From NCBI GenBank assembly GCA_003707065.3, contig PPXM03000001.1:1488001-1552000 (forward strand): a stretch of 64,000 nt of DNA, read 5' to 3'. Under the pieces are notes generated by a model. The model was not told the origin of the DNA. It was given only the letters and a program-made list of their open reading frames with translations, and searched no databases. Source of the DNA: Trigonopsis variabilis (Eukaryota; Ascomycota; Trigonopsidomycetes; Trigonopsidales; Trigonopsidaceae). Position numbers and translations under genes: made by a program. Numbering within the stretch: the stretch's first letter is position 1; each line of letters opens with the position of its first letter. Below are positions 21,405 to 31,935 of this stretch, piece after piece.

Positions 21405-23781
21405 ATGTCTTATGAGCGCATGGTAAAGGTATGGGAAAATATAATAGAAGGAATAAAGCTAACGGTAACTTGGGTGGTCGGGAGCGTTCCCGGCCATGTT
21501 TTCACGAATAGGGTGCCACGAAACCCAAAGTAAGTTTCGAAAGAAAAGGAGCAATACTAAGATCTAGGAAGCAGCACCCAAGCCCAAATATATCGAGGCT
21601 ATATTGTCAGGCACGTCGCGAGGCCCGAATGAGATTGAAGAGATCTGTCGGTGTCTGTCGCACCGGCTGGCTTCCGACACATGGACGGTATGCTTTAAGA
21701 CTCTGATTGTGTATCATATTATGATGCGAGAAGGCGAAAGGGACACGACCTTGAACTACTTGTCCAAGCATCGTCGTCTTATTGATCCGGATCTGGTTCG
21801 GGTCAATGCTCCTCCGCGCTTGGACCGATTCTTGGTGAATTATTGTGCTTATCTTCACGAGAAAGTCGTCCAGTTCGGTAAAGTCCACGTCGACTTTATC
21901 AATTTCCATGAGAAATCTAGGCTCAAACATCTGTCAGTCGAGAAGGGGCTGCTGAGGGAGACTGAGAGTGTCGAAGCTTTGGTAACTAGCCTGCTGAAAT
22001 GTAAGCTACGTCCGAATGAAATTTCTGATGATATCTCCATCACTGCTTTCCGTCTCCTTGTTGCTGATCTTTTGGTTTTATTCAGGAGTCTCAATGAAGG
22101 CGTGATTAACGTTCTCCAGCACTATTTCGAAATGTCGCGATATGATGCTCAACAAGGGCTGGATATATACAACAAATTTGTTTCTCTTACCGATAAAATT
22201 GTCGATTACCTTCGAAATGCAAGGACCATGGAGTCTGCGACGAGGCTGCAAGTCCCAAACATCGAACATGCTCCTACTTCTTTGGGTGATGCTTTACAGG
22301 AGTATCTAGACGATCCCAATTTTGATACGAACCGACGACAGTACCTCGCAGAACGAGAATCGGAGAAAACTGCAAAGAGGTCTACCTCTCATAAGAAATC
22401 AAAGGAAACGAAGACCTCAGATAGTGAAAAGAAAAAGCAGCCGCAGTATCAGCAGAAAGTGTTGCCTGCCAATTCTCAAGCCGTCATGCAGCCTCCACAA
22501 TTTGCGCCGGAGATTGCTCAAAGTCATCCTGATCTCATGGACTTCTTTACCTCTTTTCCCCTTCCTCCTCAGAACCAAGTTCCGCAACAACAGAACGTGC
22601 CGATACAATCAAATCCTACTGGATTCGAGTACAATCCTTTTGGCTATAACGGAGGCCAGTCAAATACTCAGATGGCTCAACCTCTTAACCCTGCATTTAC
22701 TGGAGCTGGCTTTGGTGGATATAGCGTACAAGAGCCTCAACAGGCTGTGCAGCAAGCTCCTCAGCCTCAGCAGCCTGCTTTCCAGCCTGCTCAGCAGCAA
22801 CAACCTCCCCCTCAGCAAAACATCCAACAGCCTTCTTTTCAAGCCTTTCAGCAACAGCAGCCCATGCAGCCTCCGCAGCAGCAACAACTTCAACTACAAC
22901 AGCAACAACAGCAACAACACCAGCTACTACAGCAGCAGCAGAACCAGCAGCAACAACTACAGCAGCAGCAACAACTGCAGCAACAGCAACAACCACAAGT
23001 TCTGTCGTCGCCGTCACAGATGCAGCAGACTGCTCAACCTACAGGTACGAATCCCTTCATGGCCATGCAGAGCACCAGTTCGCTCTCTTTGCAATCAGTA
23101 CAGACTGGCCCCCCAGGTTCATTTATTCCTCCTGCACAAAATGTCCAGAACGCTTCGCAGGGAATACCTAACCAGCAAACGGGATTCGGTAATCCTCCAA
23201 ATCAATCACAATTCTCGGTCTCTTCACAATCGACGGGACATCAACCTTTGCAGCAGCCTGTCCAGAGTTCCCTCGAAGCTCAGGCCACGCAAAATCCTTT
23301 CCGTATGACAATGCTAGGTCAATTACAAACAGGACAACCGGTCTCACAACCTCAACAAGCGTTTGGGGGTCTGCAGCATTCGTCGACTTTTCCTCAACCA
23401 GCTCCTGACCCTCATCAGTCTCAGTCGATCACCGGAGGGGCTAATGGCAATGCACCTTTAACAGGCCAGCATACAGGCAATCCGTTCGCTTTGCAGCGGG
23501 CATCTACGATATCAGTTTCTCACAGGGATACCACTGGCAACAAATTGACTCCCCAGATGACCGGTCCCAATCCTTTTCGGAACTCCATGCTTACCGGTCA
23601 GTCGCAGGTCAGCAATGTCAGTAATGGGCCTCAGATGACATTTGGAGGGCTCGAACGTCTACCCACGATTTCCGTCTTTCCCCAGGCGACGGGGGTCCAA
23701 CCACTGACACCGCAGCCGGCCCAGCAAGCGAACACAGGCTGGGCCCAGCAGAGTCGGCAGCAACAATACAGTTTGATTTGA
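21405..23781 (+). CDS. AP180/CALM-type clathrin assembly protein (ANTH domain, NPF motifs)
   Basis: Endocytic adaptor of the Yap1801/AP180 family; links PI(4,5)P2 membranes to clathrin and EH-domain proteins. Three exons: 21405-21428, an 18-nt microexon 21512-21529 and 21568-23781, giving 751 residues. Exon 1 codes MSYERMVK, the microexon GATKPK, and exon 3 starts EAAPKPKYIEAIL. Joined, these give the ANTH lipid-binding consensus (K/G)A(T/I)-x6-(P/L/V)KxK(H/Y) exactly. The ANTH core continues with SDTWTVCFKTLIVYHIMMREG and LHEKVVQFGKVHVDF, ending near residue 280. A long Gln-rich tail follows, with EH-binding NPF tripeptides (four clear ones: TGTNPFMAM, TQNPFRMTM, TGNPFALQR, TGPNPFRNS). It ends 81 bp from the convergent NudC gene. 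Confidence 0.92.
22736..23020. repeat. CAG/CAA-rich polyglutamine region in the AP180 gene
   Basis: Imperfect CAG/CAA tracts, densest at 22850-23000, coding long Gln runs. They create spurious Ala/Val- and Ser/Asn-rich frames on the other strand and frames. Confidence 0.9.
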
Positions 23782-23862
23782 GGAGGAGCCGAGGTGGAGA
23801 TGGTGGCATTTAAGATTTTAGATTTGATGTAGCAATAGTTGATTCACATAATATATACAAGT

Positions 23863-24390
23863 TTAGCCGAGCTGCACGTTCGAAAAGTCCATCTCGGGGT
23901 GTTGTTTTTTGAAGGTTTCAAACATCTCCTGTTTCTTAAGTTCGTCGCTCGAAGGCAGGCCCTTTTGTTTCTGCTGCTGGTCAAACATCATTTTTTCAAC
24001 CATGGCCCTGGTTTCGCCGTCGAGCTCTGACAACTTGCTATTCTCCGGGACGATCTTTTGCACGTCAATCTTAGGTGCGCCTTTGACGACATGAGGCCAC
24101 CAGCATTGGCCTTTGTATTTCTGCAGACTGATTGTTACCAATTTATTATCCTCCAAGGTCCACGATGATTCATAGTCATCGACTTTAATGGGTTCGTACA
24201 AGTCGTCATCGATAATAGGCTCGGCACCCTTGAGGCCAACTTTGATGTGATTCTTTAACAAGACAATATCAAGCATCTTTGACCGGGTTCCTTCTGGTAC
24301 AGGAACAGATACAGTGACATCGTTTAATGTCTGAGACCAAGTGTAAGGTAGGCTTTTCTGATTCTCATCTTGGGCTGATCCGTTGCTCAT
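23863..24390 (-). CDS. nudC: NudC-like CS-domain chaperone
   Basis: A 175-residue intronless protein. The CS (p23-like) domain runs from about 15 to 110: YTWSQTLNDVTVSVPVPEGT, LKNHIKVGLKG, ESSWTLEDNKLVTISLQKY, CWWPHV. The NudC C-terminus follows: MVEKMMFDQQQKQKGLPSSD, then ETFKKQHPEMDFS. NudC proteins are Hsp90 co-chaperones needed for dynein-dependent nuclear movement in filamentous fungi. It is slightly shorter than Aspergillus NudC, lacking most of the N-terminal extension. It shares a 223-bp divergent promoter with MED8 and is convergent with the AP180 gene. Confidence 0.94.
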   Translation of the reverse strand: MSNGSAQDENQKSLPYTWSQTLNDVTVSVPVPEGTRSKMLDIVLLKNHIKVGLKGAEPIIDDDLYEPIKVDDYESSWTLEDNKLVTISLQKYKGQCWWPHVVKGAPKIDVQKIVPENSKLSELDGETRAMVEKMMFDQQQKQKGLPSSDELKKQEMFETFKKQHPEMDFSNVQLG

Positions 24391-24613
24391 GGCTTGGGAG
24401 ATTCTAGAAACGGCGGTGATGAGACAGCAGGGCCATTCTAGACGCTACCGTTTTAGAGAGGAGTTCCTTACTAGGCAAGCATCCGCTACAGCTTTAGGAA
24501 GGAGCTCCTAACTACCAAAGCCTTCTCAGCAACACAACAGAGCTCTTTTCTGTGTTAGAGCTCTTGGCTACTGCTCTGGTGACACAAAATACGGCATAAT
24601 ATAATCAAAAAGA

Positions 24614-25372
24614 ATGTCATTATCTAATTCTGCAAGCTCTAATCCTACACCGCAAGCCACTATTGATGCGTTGGAGATGATTCGGCAGCGACTATCGCAA
24701 TTGACCCATTCGCTTGGACAATTGCAGGGTCAGGTTTCTAATTCGATTGCTCTAGCAACTGCTCAGGCAGCTCAGACTGATGAAATCGGGCTGGATAGTC
24801 AGCCCAATGCCCAAGCTCAACAGGAGGAAGAAAATGGATCAGTGCGGAGAGTTCAAGGCTCTGCAGTCGGCATACCTCCTTGGCCTTTACTAGTATCACA
24901 GTTTGGGATCTTATTGAGCCAATTGGGGTCACTGAGCAGTACGGTTGCTAATTCGATGGAGATCTTACATCGAACAGTGGCTTTTCCCGATGGAACGTTC
25001 CCTACTTCAACTGAATCGCCATTGGCAACGACATTATTACGGAAACGGCCCTTACCCGAGGTTGAGAGATGGTTGAATGAAGCGAAGACGGGCGATCAGG
25101 GCAGAAATAATGCTGTTGCTTCTCGAGATGCGATCTGGGCCGAGGCTAAACGACTGACGGTTGCCGAAAGAGCAAAGTATAAATGGGAAGAAGAGGATGC
25201 TGGAGAGGAGGCTGTTGAAAGTGACAGTGACGAGGACATGGACAAAGGCAATGGCCTGTCTTCCGAGTTGCGCGCAATGGAGCGACGAATGTCGGGCGAC
25301 ATGGGCAAGCGGGGATGGACGACTCAGGAACTGCTACAGTTTATGATGACAGGCAAAAAAGTGATCATCTAA
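24614..25372 (+). CDS. MED8: Mediator head subunit 8 (MED8)
   Basis: Subunit of the Mediator head module, which couples activators to RNA polymerase II. The intronless 252-residue frame has the Med8 N-terminal helix pair (ALEMIRQRLSQLTHSLGQLQ), the core PPWPLLVSQFGILLSQLGSLSS and the conserved TTLLRKRPLPEVERW. An acidic linker (EEEDAGEEAVESDSDEDMD) precedes the last helix (WTTQELLQFMMTGKK). Length matches fungal Med8. It is convergent with MPDU1, leaving 89 bp between the stops. Confidence 0.9.
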   Translation: MSLSNSASSNPTPQATIDALEMIRQRLSQLTHSLGQLQGQVSNSIALATAQAAQTDEIGLDSQPNAQAQQEEENGSVRRVQGSAVGIPPWPLLVSQFGILLSQLGSLSSTVANSMEILHRTVAFPDGTFPTSTESPLATTLLRKRPLPEVERWLNEAKTGDQGRNNAVASRDAIWAEAKRLTVAERAKYKWEEEDAGEEAVESDSDEDMDKGNGLSSELRAMERRMSGDMGKRGWTTQELLQFMMTGKKVII

Positions 25373-25461
25373 GGACGTGCTCATGGTGACATCAAATATG
25401 GTCGTTAACATTCTATACAGAGAACTCGTCAAGGTTTCATTTAGAGAGTCGCTGAGGCTGT

Positions 25462-26250
25462 CTAGCTGCTCTTGGGCTTTCTGCTGACTGGAGCTTGGGC
25501 ACGGGAATTCCAATAGGCAATCATCTGGACCGCGAGAATTCCGTTCAGGAACGAGGCAAGAGCATAGGATGCCAGCAACACAGGGTCGCGAACTTCCTGG
25601 AGAGTTGTAAATACTCGGGCAAGAGTACCCAACAGGTTCATAAATACAGTGAAGGCCGCCAGCTGCCCTGTGTGGCCTTGACGATAAATAGCATAGATCT
25701 GCGAGAGCTTTGAACTAAGACTCAATGGAATAGTGGCCATCTGCAGATTCGTTAGAAGCTCAATGGAGACATTTTCCGACAGCAGCGTCAGAGCGCCTCC
25801 GATGGCAATAGAAACTAAACCAATTCCATATGATAACTGAGCCCGTAAGCCAAGAACCAAAAGAATGATAATAAAGTCCTCGATTGACAAGATAGCAGCA
25901 TCACCATAGGAAAGCCAAGAGAAGTGTTGACGGTAAGCGTATGCAGCGGTAATCACGTAGGCGCTCAATTCCAGCACAAGCGATCCCACGCTAAGCCCTG
26001 AAGATGATCGGGATTTTACCAATTTTAAGATTTGAGGCACCTTGATCAATGCAGACATAAGGACCATTCCTAATCCAAGACCTTTGGACAGTCCCAGTTT
26101 GAAACATTCGGCATGTTTGAAATCGAGCTCGTCCAGAAGGACTGCTGCGCACTCGGGGCCCAAAAGATCCCGTCCAAAGTCAACAATTGGCTGAGGTAGA
26201 AGCGTCAGAATCTGACTGACACTGGACTGAAAGACCTCGTAGGCGGACAT
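25462..26250 (-). CDS. Mannose-P-dolichol utilization protein MPDU1-like (PQ-loop)
   Basis: Multi-pass PQ-loop protein of 262 residues needed in animals for using dolichol-linked sugars in the ER. Two PQ-type repeats are visible: KVPQILKLVKSRSSSGLSV (about residues 75-93) and SKLSQIYAIYRQGHTGQLA (about 185-203). Around seven hydrophobic segments are spread through the chain, with ECFKLGLSKGLGLG before the first loop as in MPDU1. The protein ends in a basic Arg/Lys tail, a possible ER retention signal. No intron. The start ATG is at 26250. Confidence 0.88.
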   Translation of the reverse strand: MSAYEVFQSSVSQILTLLPQPIVDFGRDLLGPECAAVLLDELDFKHAECFKLGLSKGLGLGMVLMSALIKVPQILKLVKSRSSSGLSVGSLVLELSAYVITAAYAYRQHFSWLSYGDAAILSIEDFIIILLVLGLRAQLSYGIGLVSIAIGGALTLLSENVSIELLTNLQMATIPLSLSSKLSQIYAIYRQGHTGQLAAFTVFMNLLGTLARVFTTLQEVRDPVLLASYALASFLNGILAVQMIAYWNSRAQAPVSRKPKSS

Positions 26251-26913
26251 GGTTGTTGGTTGGAGAGTGAGCGCCAGGAGGGCGCATTTCTTTTTGCGGG
26301 GGACTTGTTACAGGCGAGCTTCTCACACGTGTTTAAGAGATCTGGGCTTACGTTATTGATAAAACTTATTTTATTGTCAGTCGAACCTTAATAGTCAAGT
26401 TAGAGCATTCCTAAATGACTCTGTCTACTAATAATCCTTCCGTTGCACCACGTGATGATAACCTTGATGTATGATAGGATCATGTGGTCTTATAAGATTG
26501 CAAAAAGTGAAGAGCAGTCTCTGTAACCATTTTAGAAAAGAGAGTTCTTGCAGCATTGAACTTCGTTTTCAACCCTAAAGATTTCTCAAGCACCAAGTTG
26601 CATATCACTCTGAGATTGTTCTCTGTGGATCCATCCTGCTTCCAAAGACCGCTTTCTCTATATGTAGCGGAGATAATTCCTTATTGACCTAGATGGGCAT
26701 ATTATAAGCTCCTTTTGGTATTTCCGAGAAGCACTCATCAGCTATGACGGGAGCTCGTACTACCCAAGGCTTTATGAAGCAGTAGTATATAGACATAAAT
26801 CCTCTTGGATGGAGTACCTGTATGTGCAAAGTAATATATATAGCATATCACAGATAAGAAAGTCGTGGAAGAACTGCCGGATACTCGACTTGAGCTTTAC
26901 GTTAAATGAATGA
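26251..26913. other. Intergenic, MPDU1 promoter side
   Basis: AT-rich 663-bp spacer. It contains a CACGTG (E-box-like) at about 26450 and ACACGTGT at about 26328. Only short frames overlap it; I see no gene. Confidence 0.45.
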
Positions 26914-27591
26914 TTATCGCTCAGTTTCCTCTGCCGGTACCGAATATTCGATATCATCCAGCGTAAAAGCAGTCTTGTCCAAGTTGACTCCGATATCTTC
27001 CAGAGACTCAAACCCTGTAAGAGAAGTCGAAGGGGCATCCAGACCAGGCATGGGCTGCCCAAATAAGATATCTGACAGTGTATCATACTGATCAAAGCAA
27101 TCTGGGTCAAATTCAAATGTATTTGACGTTGGTATACTCGTCATCTCATCGTACGGCATATTCATGAGTCCATTCTCGTAAGGCATCTCTCGCGAGCCCA
27201 ATCTTTCGTATACTTCGATTGGCATTTCTTGTCCATGCAACTTCAGCTTCTTTTCGAACCGGTCAAGGTATTCGTCAAAGTTATTCGATCTTTGTCTCGT
27301 CACCCGCTCAAAACTTTCGGCCACATTTCGAAGCTGACTGTAGGCGACGACCCCCCAGCTGCTTTCGAGTCCTCGAAATAAAGCCTCGATAAGGGTGCTT
27401 TGTATCTCGACAAAACTTCCTATTGTTTGAGTCCAAGCTGACCCGTCATTGCAGTCATCCATCGGTTGGTCGCTTGCCGATTCCGTGTGCACCCTTCTCG
27501 AGGTGAATCCTCCCAACTGGCGCGAGACCAGAGCATGCCCAGGCTCAGATGAACGTTGGTCTATGGAGCGTCCTTTCAGTGTAACCTGCAT
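26914..27591 (-). CDS. Uncharacterised protein with acidic C-terminus
   Basis: A 225-residue open frame starting at an ATG at 27591. I do not recognise a domain. A central segment (FVEIQSTLIEALFRGLESSWG, then LRNVAESFERV, then DEYLDRFEKKLKL) is probably helical. The last 80 residues are acidic with interspersed aromatics (FEFDPDCFDQYDTLSDILFG, FTLDDIEYS), the composition of transcription activation domains. The ATG sits inside GCATGCAG|GTTACACTG, so this could instead be the last exon of a longer protein with the acceptor at CAG. No upstream DNA-binding exon was found in the 368 bp before it. Real gene likely, exact 5' end uncertain. Confidence 0.5.
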   Translation of the reverse strand: MQVTLKGRSIDQRSSEPGHALVSRQLGGFTSRRVHTESASDQPMDDCNDGSAWTQTIGSFVEIQSTLIEALFRGLESSWGVVAYSQLRNVAESFERVTRQRSNNFDEYLDRFEKKLKLHGQEMPIEVYERLGSREMPYENGLMNMPYDEMTSIPTSNTFEFDPDCFDQYDTLSDILFGQPMPGLDAPSTSLTGFESLEDIGVNLDKTAFTLDDIEYSVPAEETER

Positions 27592-27959
27592 GCGACACTG
27601 TCAGTATAAAACTCTATATATATGATTACTGGTTATGCCAAGTGAATCGAGATGTGCGGATTAGCATAACCTATAGAGAGTTATCTACAGTTGGCATATG
27701 TCTGGAATCTCGCTGTTCAGATTCCGCTACCACTTTTGGTGGTGATCCAAGATAGCCACCACGCGTTATAACCTAGAGAGAATAATTCGTGAAGCCACCG
27801 GGGCTTCTGAGACCTGAATCATATAACCACATGTTTTCTCCCATACAAACAATACACATATCCACACTTTCACATGCAAAACTCCTCACTTCTCTGAAGA
27901 CCACGCGAGCGAGACATGTCATGCTCGAGTCGCTTAGTCTTCCCATGCTATGATACAAA
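27592..27959. other. Intergenic between two minus-strand genes
   Basis: A 368-bp spacer with two near-repeats of CTCTCTA(TA)GGTTAT read on the minus strand (about 27780-27764 and 27682-27666). No gene seen; it may hide 5' exons of the gene downstream. Confidence 0.35.
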
Positions 27960-29273
27960 CTAAAATTCATCATTCAAAGAGTCAAGTGTGGAATCGACGT
28001 CGGTGTCATCGAGATCACGAAGCACCCGCCCTCCACCTTGATCGCCTTCGGGCTCATACTTGGACTTGAGCGCTTTATCGCCTTCTTCTAAGAGACAAGT
28101 CAGAAGGAAAAGACAAGACTTGAGCGAGCTGTCCAAGGAGTCTGTTGTTTCTTTAATGACATTCAATTGTTCTATTTCACCAGGTATCATAGTCCTCCTT
28201 CGTTGAGATTCGGCAAGAGCCCTATCGTCATTACTGTCGTCCGCCTTTCCTTCGTGAATCCGTTCAGCGTCTTCCTTTGCCCGCTTCTCTGCCTCTTCTA
28301 TCATATCTTCGATGGAAAGCGTGCCATATGTCGAGGCATGGGTTGCCATCATTTTCTTGAGATATTCGCTTTCCTGCCGCTGTTGATAAAGTGACCGCTC
28401 GAGTGACTTGTTGACCGCACTCAGGGACGTATTCGATATTTCGAGGTCAAGCATTTTGCGATTGAACTTAGCCTCGATGGCCGCAGCGACAGCGTCGTCA
28501 CTTAGATCAATATCTGAGCCAGGAGACGTCGAAACTGTGGCGATATGGAAGTTCTCTGTCTCTGTAATAGAGCTCTGATCCGACCCAGCATTTGCTTCAC
28601 TGTCGATGTCCGAGACGGAGGGAGAAGTAGATTGGGGAGCCATTGCGAAATTTAATGTTTGGCTTGAGGAACTGTGATCACGGAAATGAAGGGTCTTGAG
28701 GGGTCGTTCTTCATGAATAGGTCTTGAAGCGGTGGGCGAAATCGAAGGAGTCGAGGCAGTTGGTGAAGAAATATGAAGGTATGCTCGCTGGTTCTGTAAA
28801 GATAAGTTGCTCGGTTGGCGTTTGATCATACTCCGTGGTCCAGCTCGCGCCAAACTCGGTGTGCTTAATTTCTGGCAAGGTCTCGACAGATTGGAAGATG
28901 AAACTATATCAGGACTGGATGCCAGAGAACAGTTGGGACTGTTCATTCGCATTTTTAAAGCAGGAGAGTGGTCTGATGAGCCTCCCGACCGGGACGACCC
29001 TGAATCTGACAACGAAGGAGTAGCCGAACAATGAACAGAGGGATGATGGACACGCCGATGTAGCTCAGGCACATGCCGCGTTTCACCTTGTCGAAAGCTT
29101 GACACAGTCGCCATTCTTGGCCGGTCGCCGTGCTGTGGTTCCCTGAGATCGCGTTGGGACCGTACTTTCGACACTGATTTCGCATGGGGTAGGATCTTGG
29201 GTCCGCTAGGTACCGTTCGAGGTGGAATCTTTGTCTCAATCATGAATTTTGGCGCGCTGGAATTCCTATCCAT
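27960..29273 (-). CDS. Conserved fungal coiled-coil protein, function unknown
   Basis: Intronless 437-residue protein. Residues 1-240 are Ser/Pro/Arg-rich and disordered. A helical coiled coil follows at about 255-310 (AAAIEAKFNRKMLDLEISNT, then AVNKSLERSLYQQRQESEYL). An acidic/basic helix (MIEEAEKRAKEDAERIHEG) and a final helical segment with KSCLFLLTCLLEEGDKALK come next. The DLEISN-SL-A-NKSLER pattern recalls uncharacterised coiled-coil proteins widespread in filamentous fungi. The role may be cytoskeletal or polarity-related, but this is a guess. The ATG at 29273 is the first Met after an upstream stop. Confidence 0.7.
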   Translation of the reverse strand: MDRNSSAPKFMIETKIPPRTVPSGPKILPHAKSVSKVRSQRDLREPQHGDRPRMATVSSFRQGETRHVPELHRRVHHPSVHCSATPSLSDSGSSRSGGSSDHSPALKMRMNSPNCSLASSPDIVSSSNLSRPCQKLSTPSLARAGPRSMIKRQPSNLSLQNQRAYLHISSPTASTPSISPTASRPIHEERPLKTLHFRDHSSSSQTLNFAMAPQSTSPSVSDIDSEANAGSDQSSITETENFHIATVSTSPGSDIDLSDDAVAAAIEAKFNRKMLDLEISNTSLSAVNKSLERSLYQQRQESEYLKKMMATHASTYGTLSIEDMIEEAEKRAKEDAERIHEGKADDSNDDRALAESQRRRTMIPGEIEQLNVIKETTDSLDSSLKSCLFLLTCLLEEGDKALKSKYEPEGDQGGGRVLRDLDDTDVDSTLDSLNDEF

Positions 29274-30036
29274 CTTGTGATCTCCGCGCCAATGTCAACG
29301 GTTTCTAGAGGTTTTAGACCACGCGTGTCTAATTGTCTGGCACCAACGAGAACAGACCAGGCCTCAGTTTCAAACTAGTTATTAATGCAAGCTGAGCCGT
29401 GGTCTCTGACGCGTCACTGTGATTTTTTTATCAAATGTCCTTCCTTTTTGAGGGTTACCCGTTGCCATATGATGGGTGGTATGAAACAATTCAAACGTCC
29501 TGTAACACGTTACATTTTATTAAATTCACCCCATACTAAATAATATACGGCCTCATTTGACAGCAAGGAGACAGGGCAGTAGATCCAAGCTGAATACATT
29601 AATATTAGGAACTAATGAGCATTGGATGTTTAGCAAAGCATTCCTTGCAAATGCAAAGGGGTGTTCTGATACCTCTTGTCTCCATGAGAAGAAGTCAATG
29701 ACGCGCAGTCAGCTAAGAATGAAAATGTTCTGTCTCAAGATGCATTGAGATGTACCGTAGCATTTATAAAACATTTACGCGAAGGCCTAAGGAAGGAAAC
29801 TACTCCATGGGTAAATGAAAAGAGCCAGCAGCAGTGATGCTTCATCTAATCTAGATTACACCTCGACCTTTACTGGTAAATCGGCAATCGGTTTATGTAG
29901 ATGAAGCCGGATCAGGCTGAAACTCGTCTCTGCTGTACTTCGCCCGACCTGAGGCAACTTCACCACCTAAATACGACGTGCTTGTTAACAGAAGGCAACG
30001 AGGATAGACAGTGTAATAATCTGGTCTTCGCGTTGC
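29274..30036. other. Divergent intergenic region before POLK
   Basis: A 763-bp AT-rich spacer with only short frames. It must contain the promoters of the coiled-coil gene and of POLK. No gene or RNA seen. Confidence 0.5.
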
Positions 30037-31822
30037 ATGAGCGATTCGCTGAAGCGTCGATTAGAAGGACCCTCGGTTCAGAAGGCTGGTTTAGATGGAG
30101 TTGACCACGAGAAAGTTGCCGAGATCATCTTTAAGGCATCAAGTAAGGCGATTAAGTCCAACCATTCTCTAATGTAAATAGAAGGATCTCAGTTCTTCAA
30201 ATATGAAGAACGCAAGGACAAAGAGGTAAGAATCGTCAGAGGTAGGCTAACTGGGTTAGCTAGGCGAGCGTGTAAATAGATTGAGTGAACGAGCCAAGCG
30301 GTTGCGCAAAAGCGGTCTAAGTGCGCCTGAAGATGCAATGGATAGAATGCTTTTAGAACGGGAGAGAACCCGCGACTTGACCCGGATTATTGTTCATGTG
30401 GACTGTGATGCTTTCTACGCTGCGGTGGAGGAGCTGGATCATCCTGAACTTAAAGATAAACCGTTTGGGGTTGGAGCTGGGATTCTATGTACCTGTAATT
30501 ACCAGGCAAGAAAGTTTGGTGTCCGCTCAGCTATGGCTACCTTTGTGGCAAGGCAGTTATGCCCCCAATTGATTATCTTACCTTTGAATTTTGATAAATA
30601 TCGAGCCAAATCAGCTCAAATAACTACAATACTAAGCGAATATGACCCCAGATACTGTGCATTCAGCCTTGATGAAGCCTACCTGGACTTGACTGATTAC
30701 TGCCAGGCACATGGAGAGTTGACTCCGTACGAAATTGTGTCCGCCATGAGGGCAAGAATTCAGAAAGAAACACAGATATCCGTGAGTGCTGGGATTGCGT
30801 CCAATGTCCGCTTGGCTAAAATCGCCTCAAATATCAATAAACCCAATGGACAATTTATGGTGGACTTTACCCAAGAAGCGGCTAAAGAGTTTATGAAAAC
30901 ATTGCCAGTCCGTAAAGTAAACGGTGTCGGCCGAGTATTTGAAAGAGAACTTCAAGCCCTAGGCATTGAGACGTGGGGTGACGTCTATCCCAATCGTGGT
31001 CTGCTAAAAATATTATTATCACAAGTTCAACTAGACTTTGTGGTGAACTGTTATTTAGGTCTTGGGTCTACTCGAGTAAAACCAATGGAGGAATATGAAC
31101 GCAAATCTCTGGGGTCAGAGATGACGTTCAAAGACATCTCAGACGAGGTTGCAATGATAGAAAAACTACGCATGGTGGCTGATAAGCTTGATAGTGAATG
31201 CCGAAAATTGAACTTAGCTGGGCATGTTCTCCATATCAAATTGAAAAAGTCGGATTTCTCGTTAGTCACTAGACAAAAGAATATCGGACGATCTATTTAC
31301 AGGGCACAGGATCTATACGATTTCGCTCTTCCTATGCTTAAAGCAGAAATGCCCTTGTCAATCCGCTTACTGGGTCTGCGCTTGACTTCTTTGGTTAATT
31401 TAGACCATACTGGAGAGAAGGGAGGGCGCATCGAGCGGTTCTTCAAAGTAAAGCAAAACAGTCAGCAACTGAAAAGCGATGAGACCCACAATATCAAAGA
31501 AGAGGAAGGGACTCTCGACGAAACAAGTTACACTGAAGGAGACCAAGACGAGTTGGTCTCTTTTAGTCAATCATCAGCCCCATTTGAAGAATTACAAGAT
31601 CTGCAGGAAATCGAGTCGTCCAAGGCAGCAGAAGACTTGGTACGAAATGAGGAAAAATCCATCTTGTCTTGCCCTATCTGTGGTCGCTCAATTGAAGGTG
31701 ACAATTTCATCCTGAATCAACACATTGATGGCTGTCTGTCACGCAATGCAATAATGGATGCCATTAATGAAACCTATAAGCCATCAAAATCAAAAGCGCT
31801 TTCGAAAAAGGCCAAGGTCTGA
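30037..31822 (+). CDS. DNA polymerase kappa (Y-family, DinB type)
   Basis: Translesion polymerase. Three exons (30037-30142, 30182-30225, 30260-31822; introns of 39 and 34 nt) give 570 residues. The N-clasp specific to Pol kappa is coded by the first exons (VQKAGLDGVDHEKVAEIIF, then EERKDKELGERVNRLSERA). Catalytic motifs are VHVDCDAFYAAVE and SLDEAYLDL. The helix-hairpin-helix part reads VRKVNGVGRVFERELQALGI, and the little finger contains KSLGSEMTF. A single UBZ-type ubiquitin-binding zinc finger (CPICGRSIEGDNFILNQHID, then GC) lies near residues 530-552. There is no clear PIP box at the C-terminus. Saccharomyces lacks this enzyme; fission yeast and animals have it. Confidence 0.94.
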
Positions 31823-31935
31823 ATACGTCACTTGTCTGAAAGAATCTGGAATCGGCAATTGCTATTATCATAATCATTATTTACAAGGATAAAAGAGAGG
31901 ACAGTTGTTAGCTGACGAACCATTGGGTAACGAAA

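Noticed and set aside
22322-23308. Ser/Asn/Arg-rich plus frame and Ala/Val-rich minus frames over the AP180 gene
   Set aside because: Shifted-frame readings of the CAG/CAA tract and flanking coding sequence.
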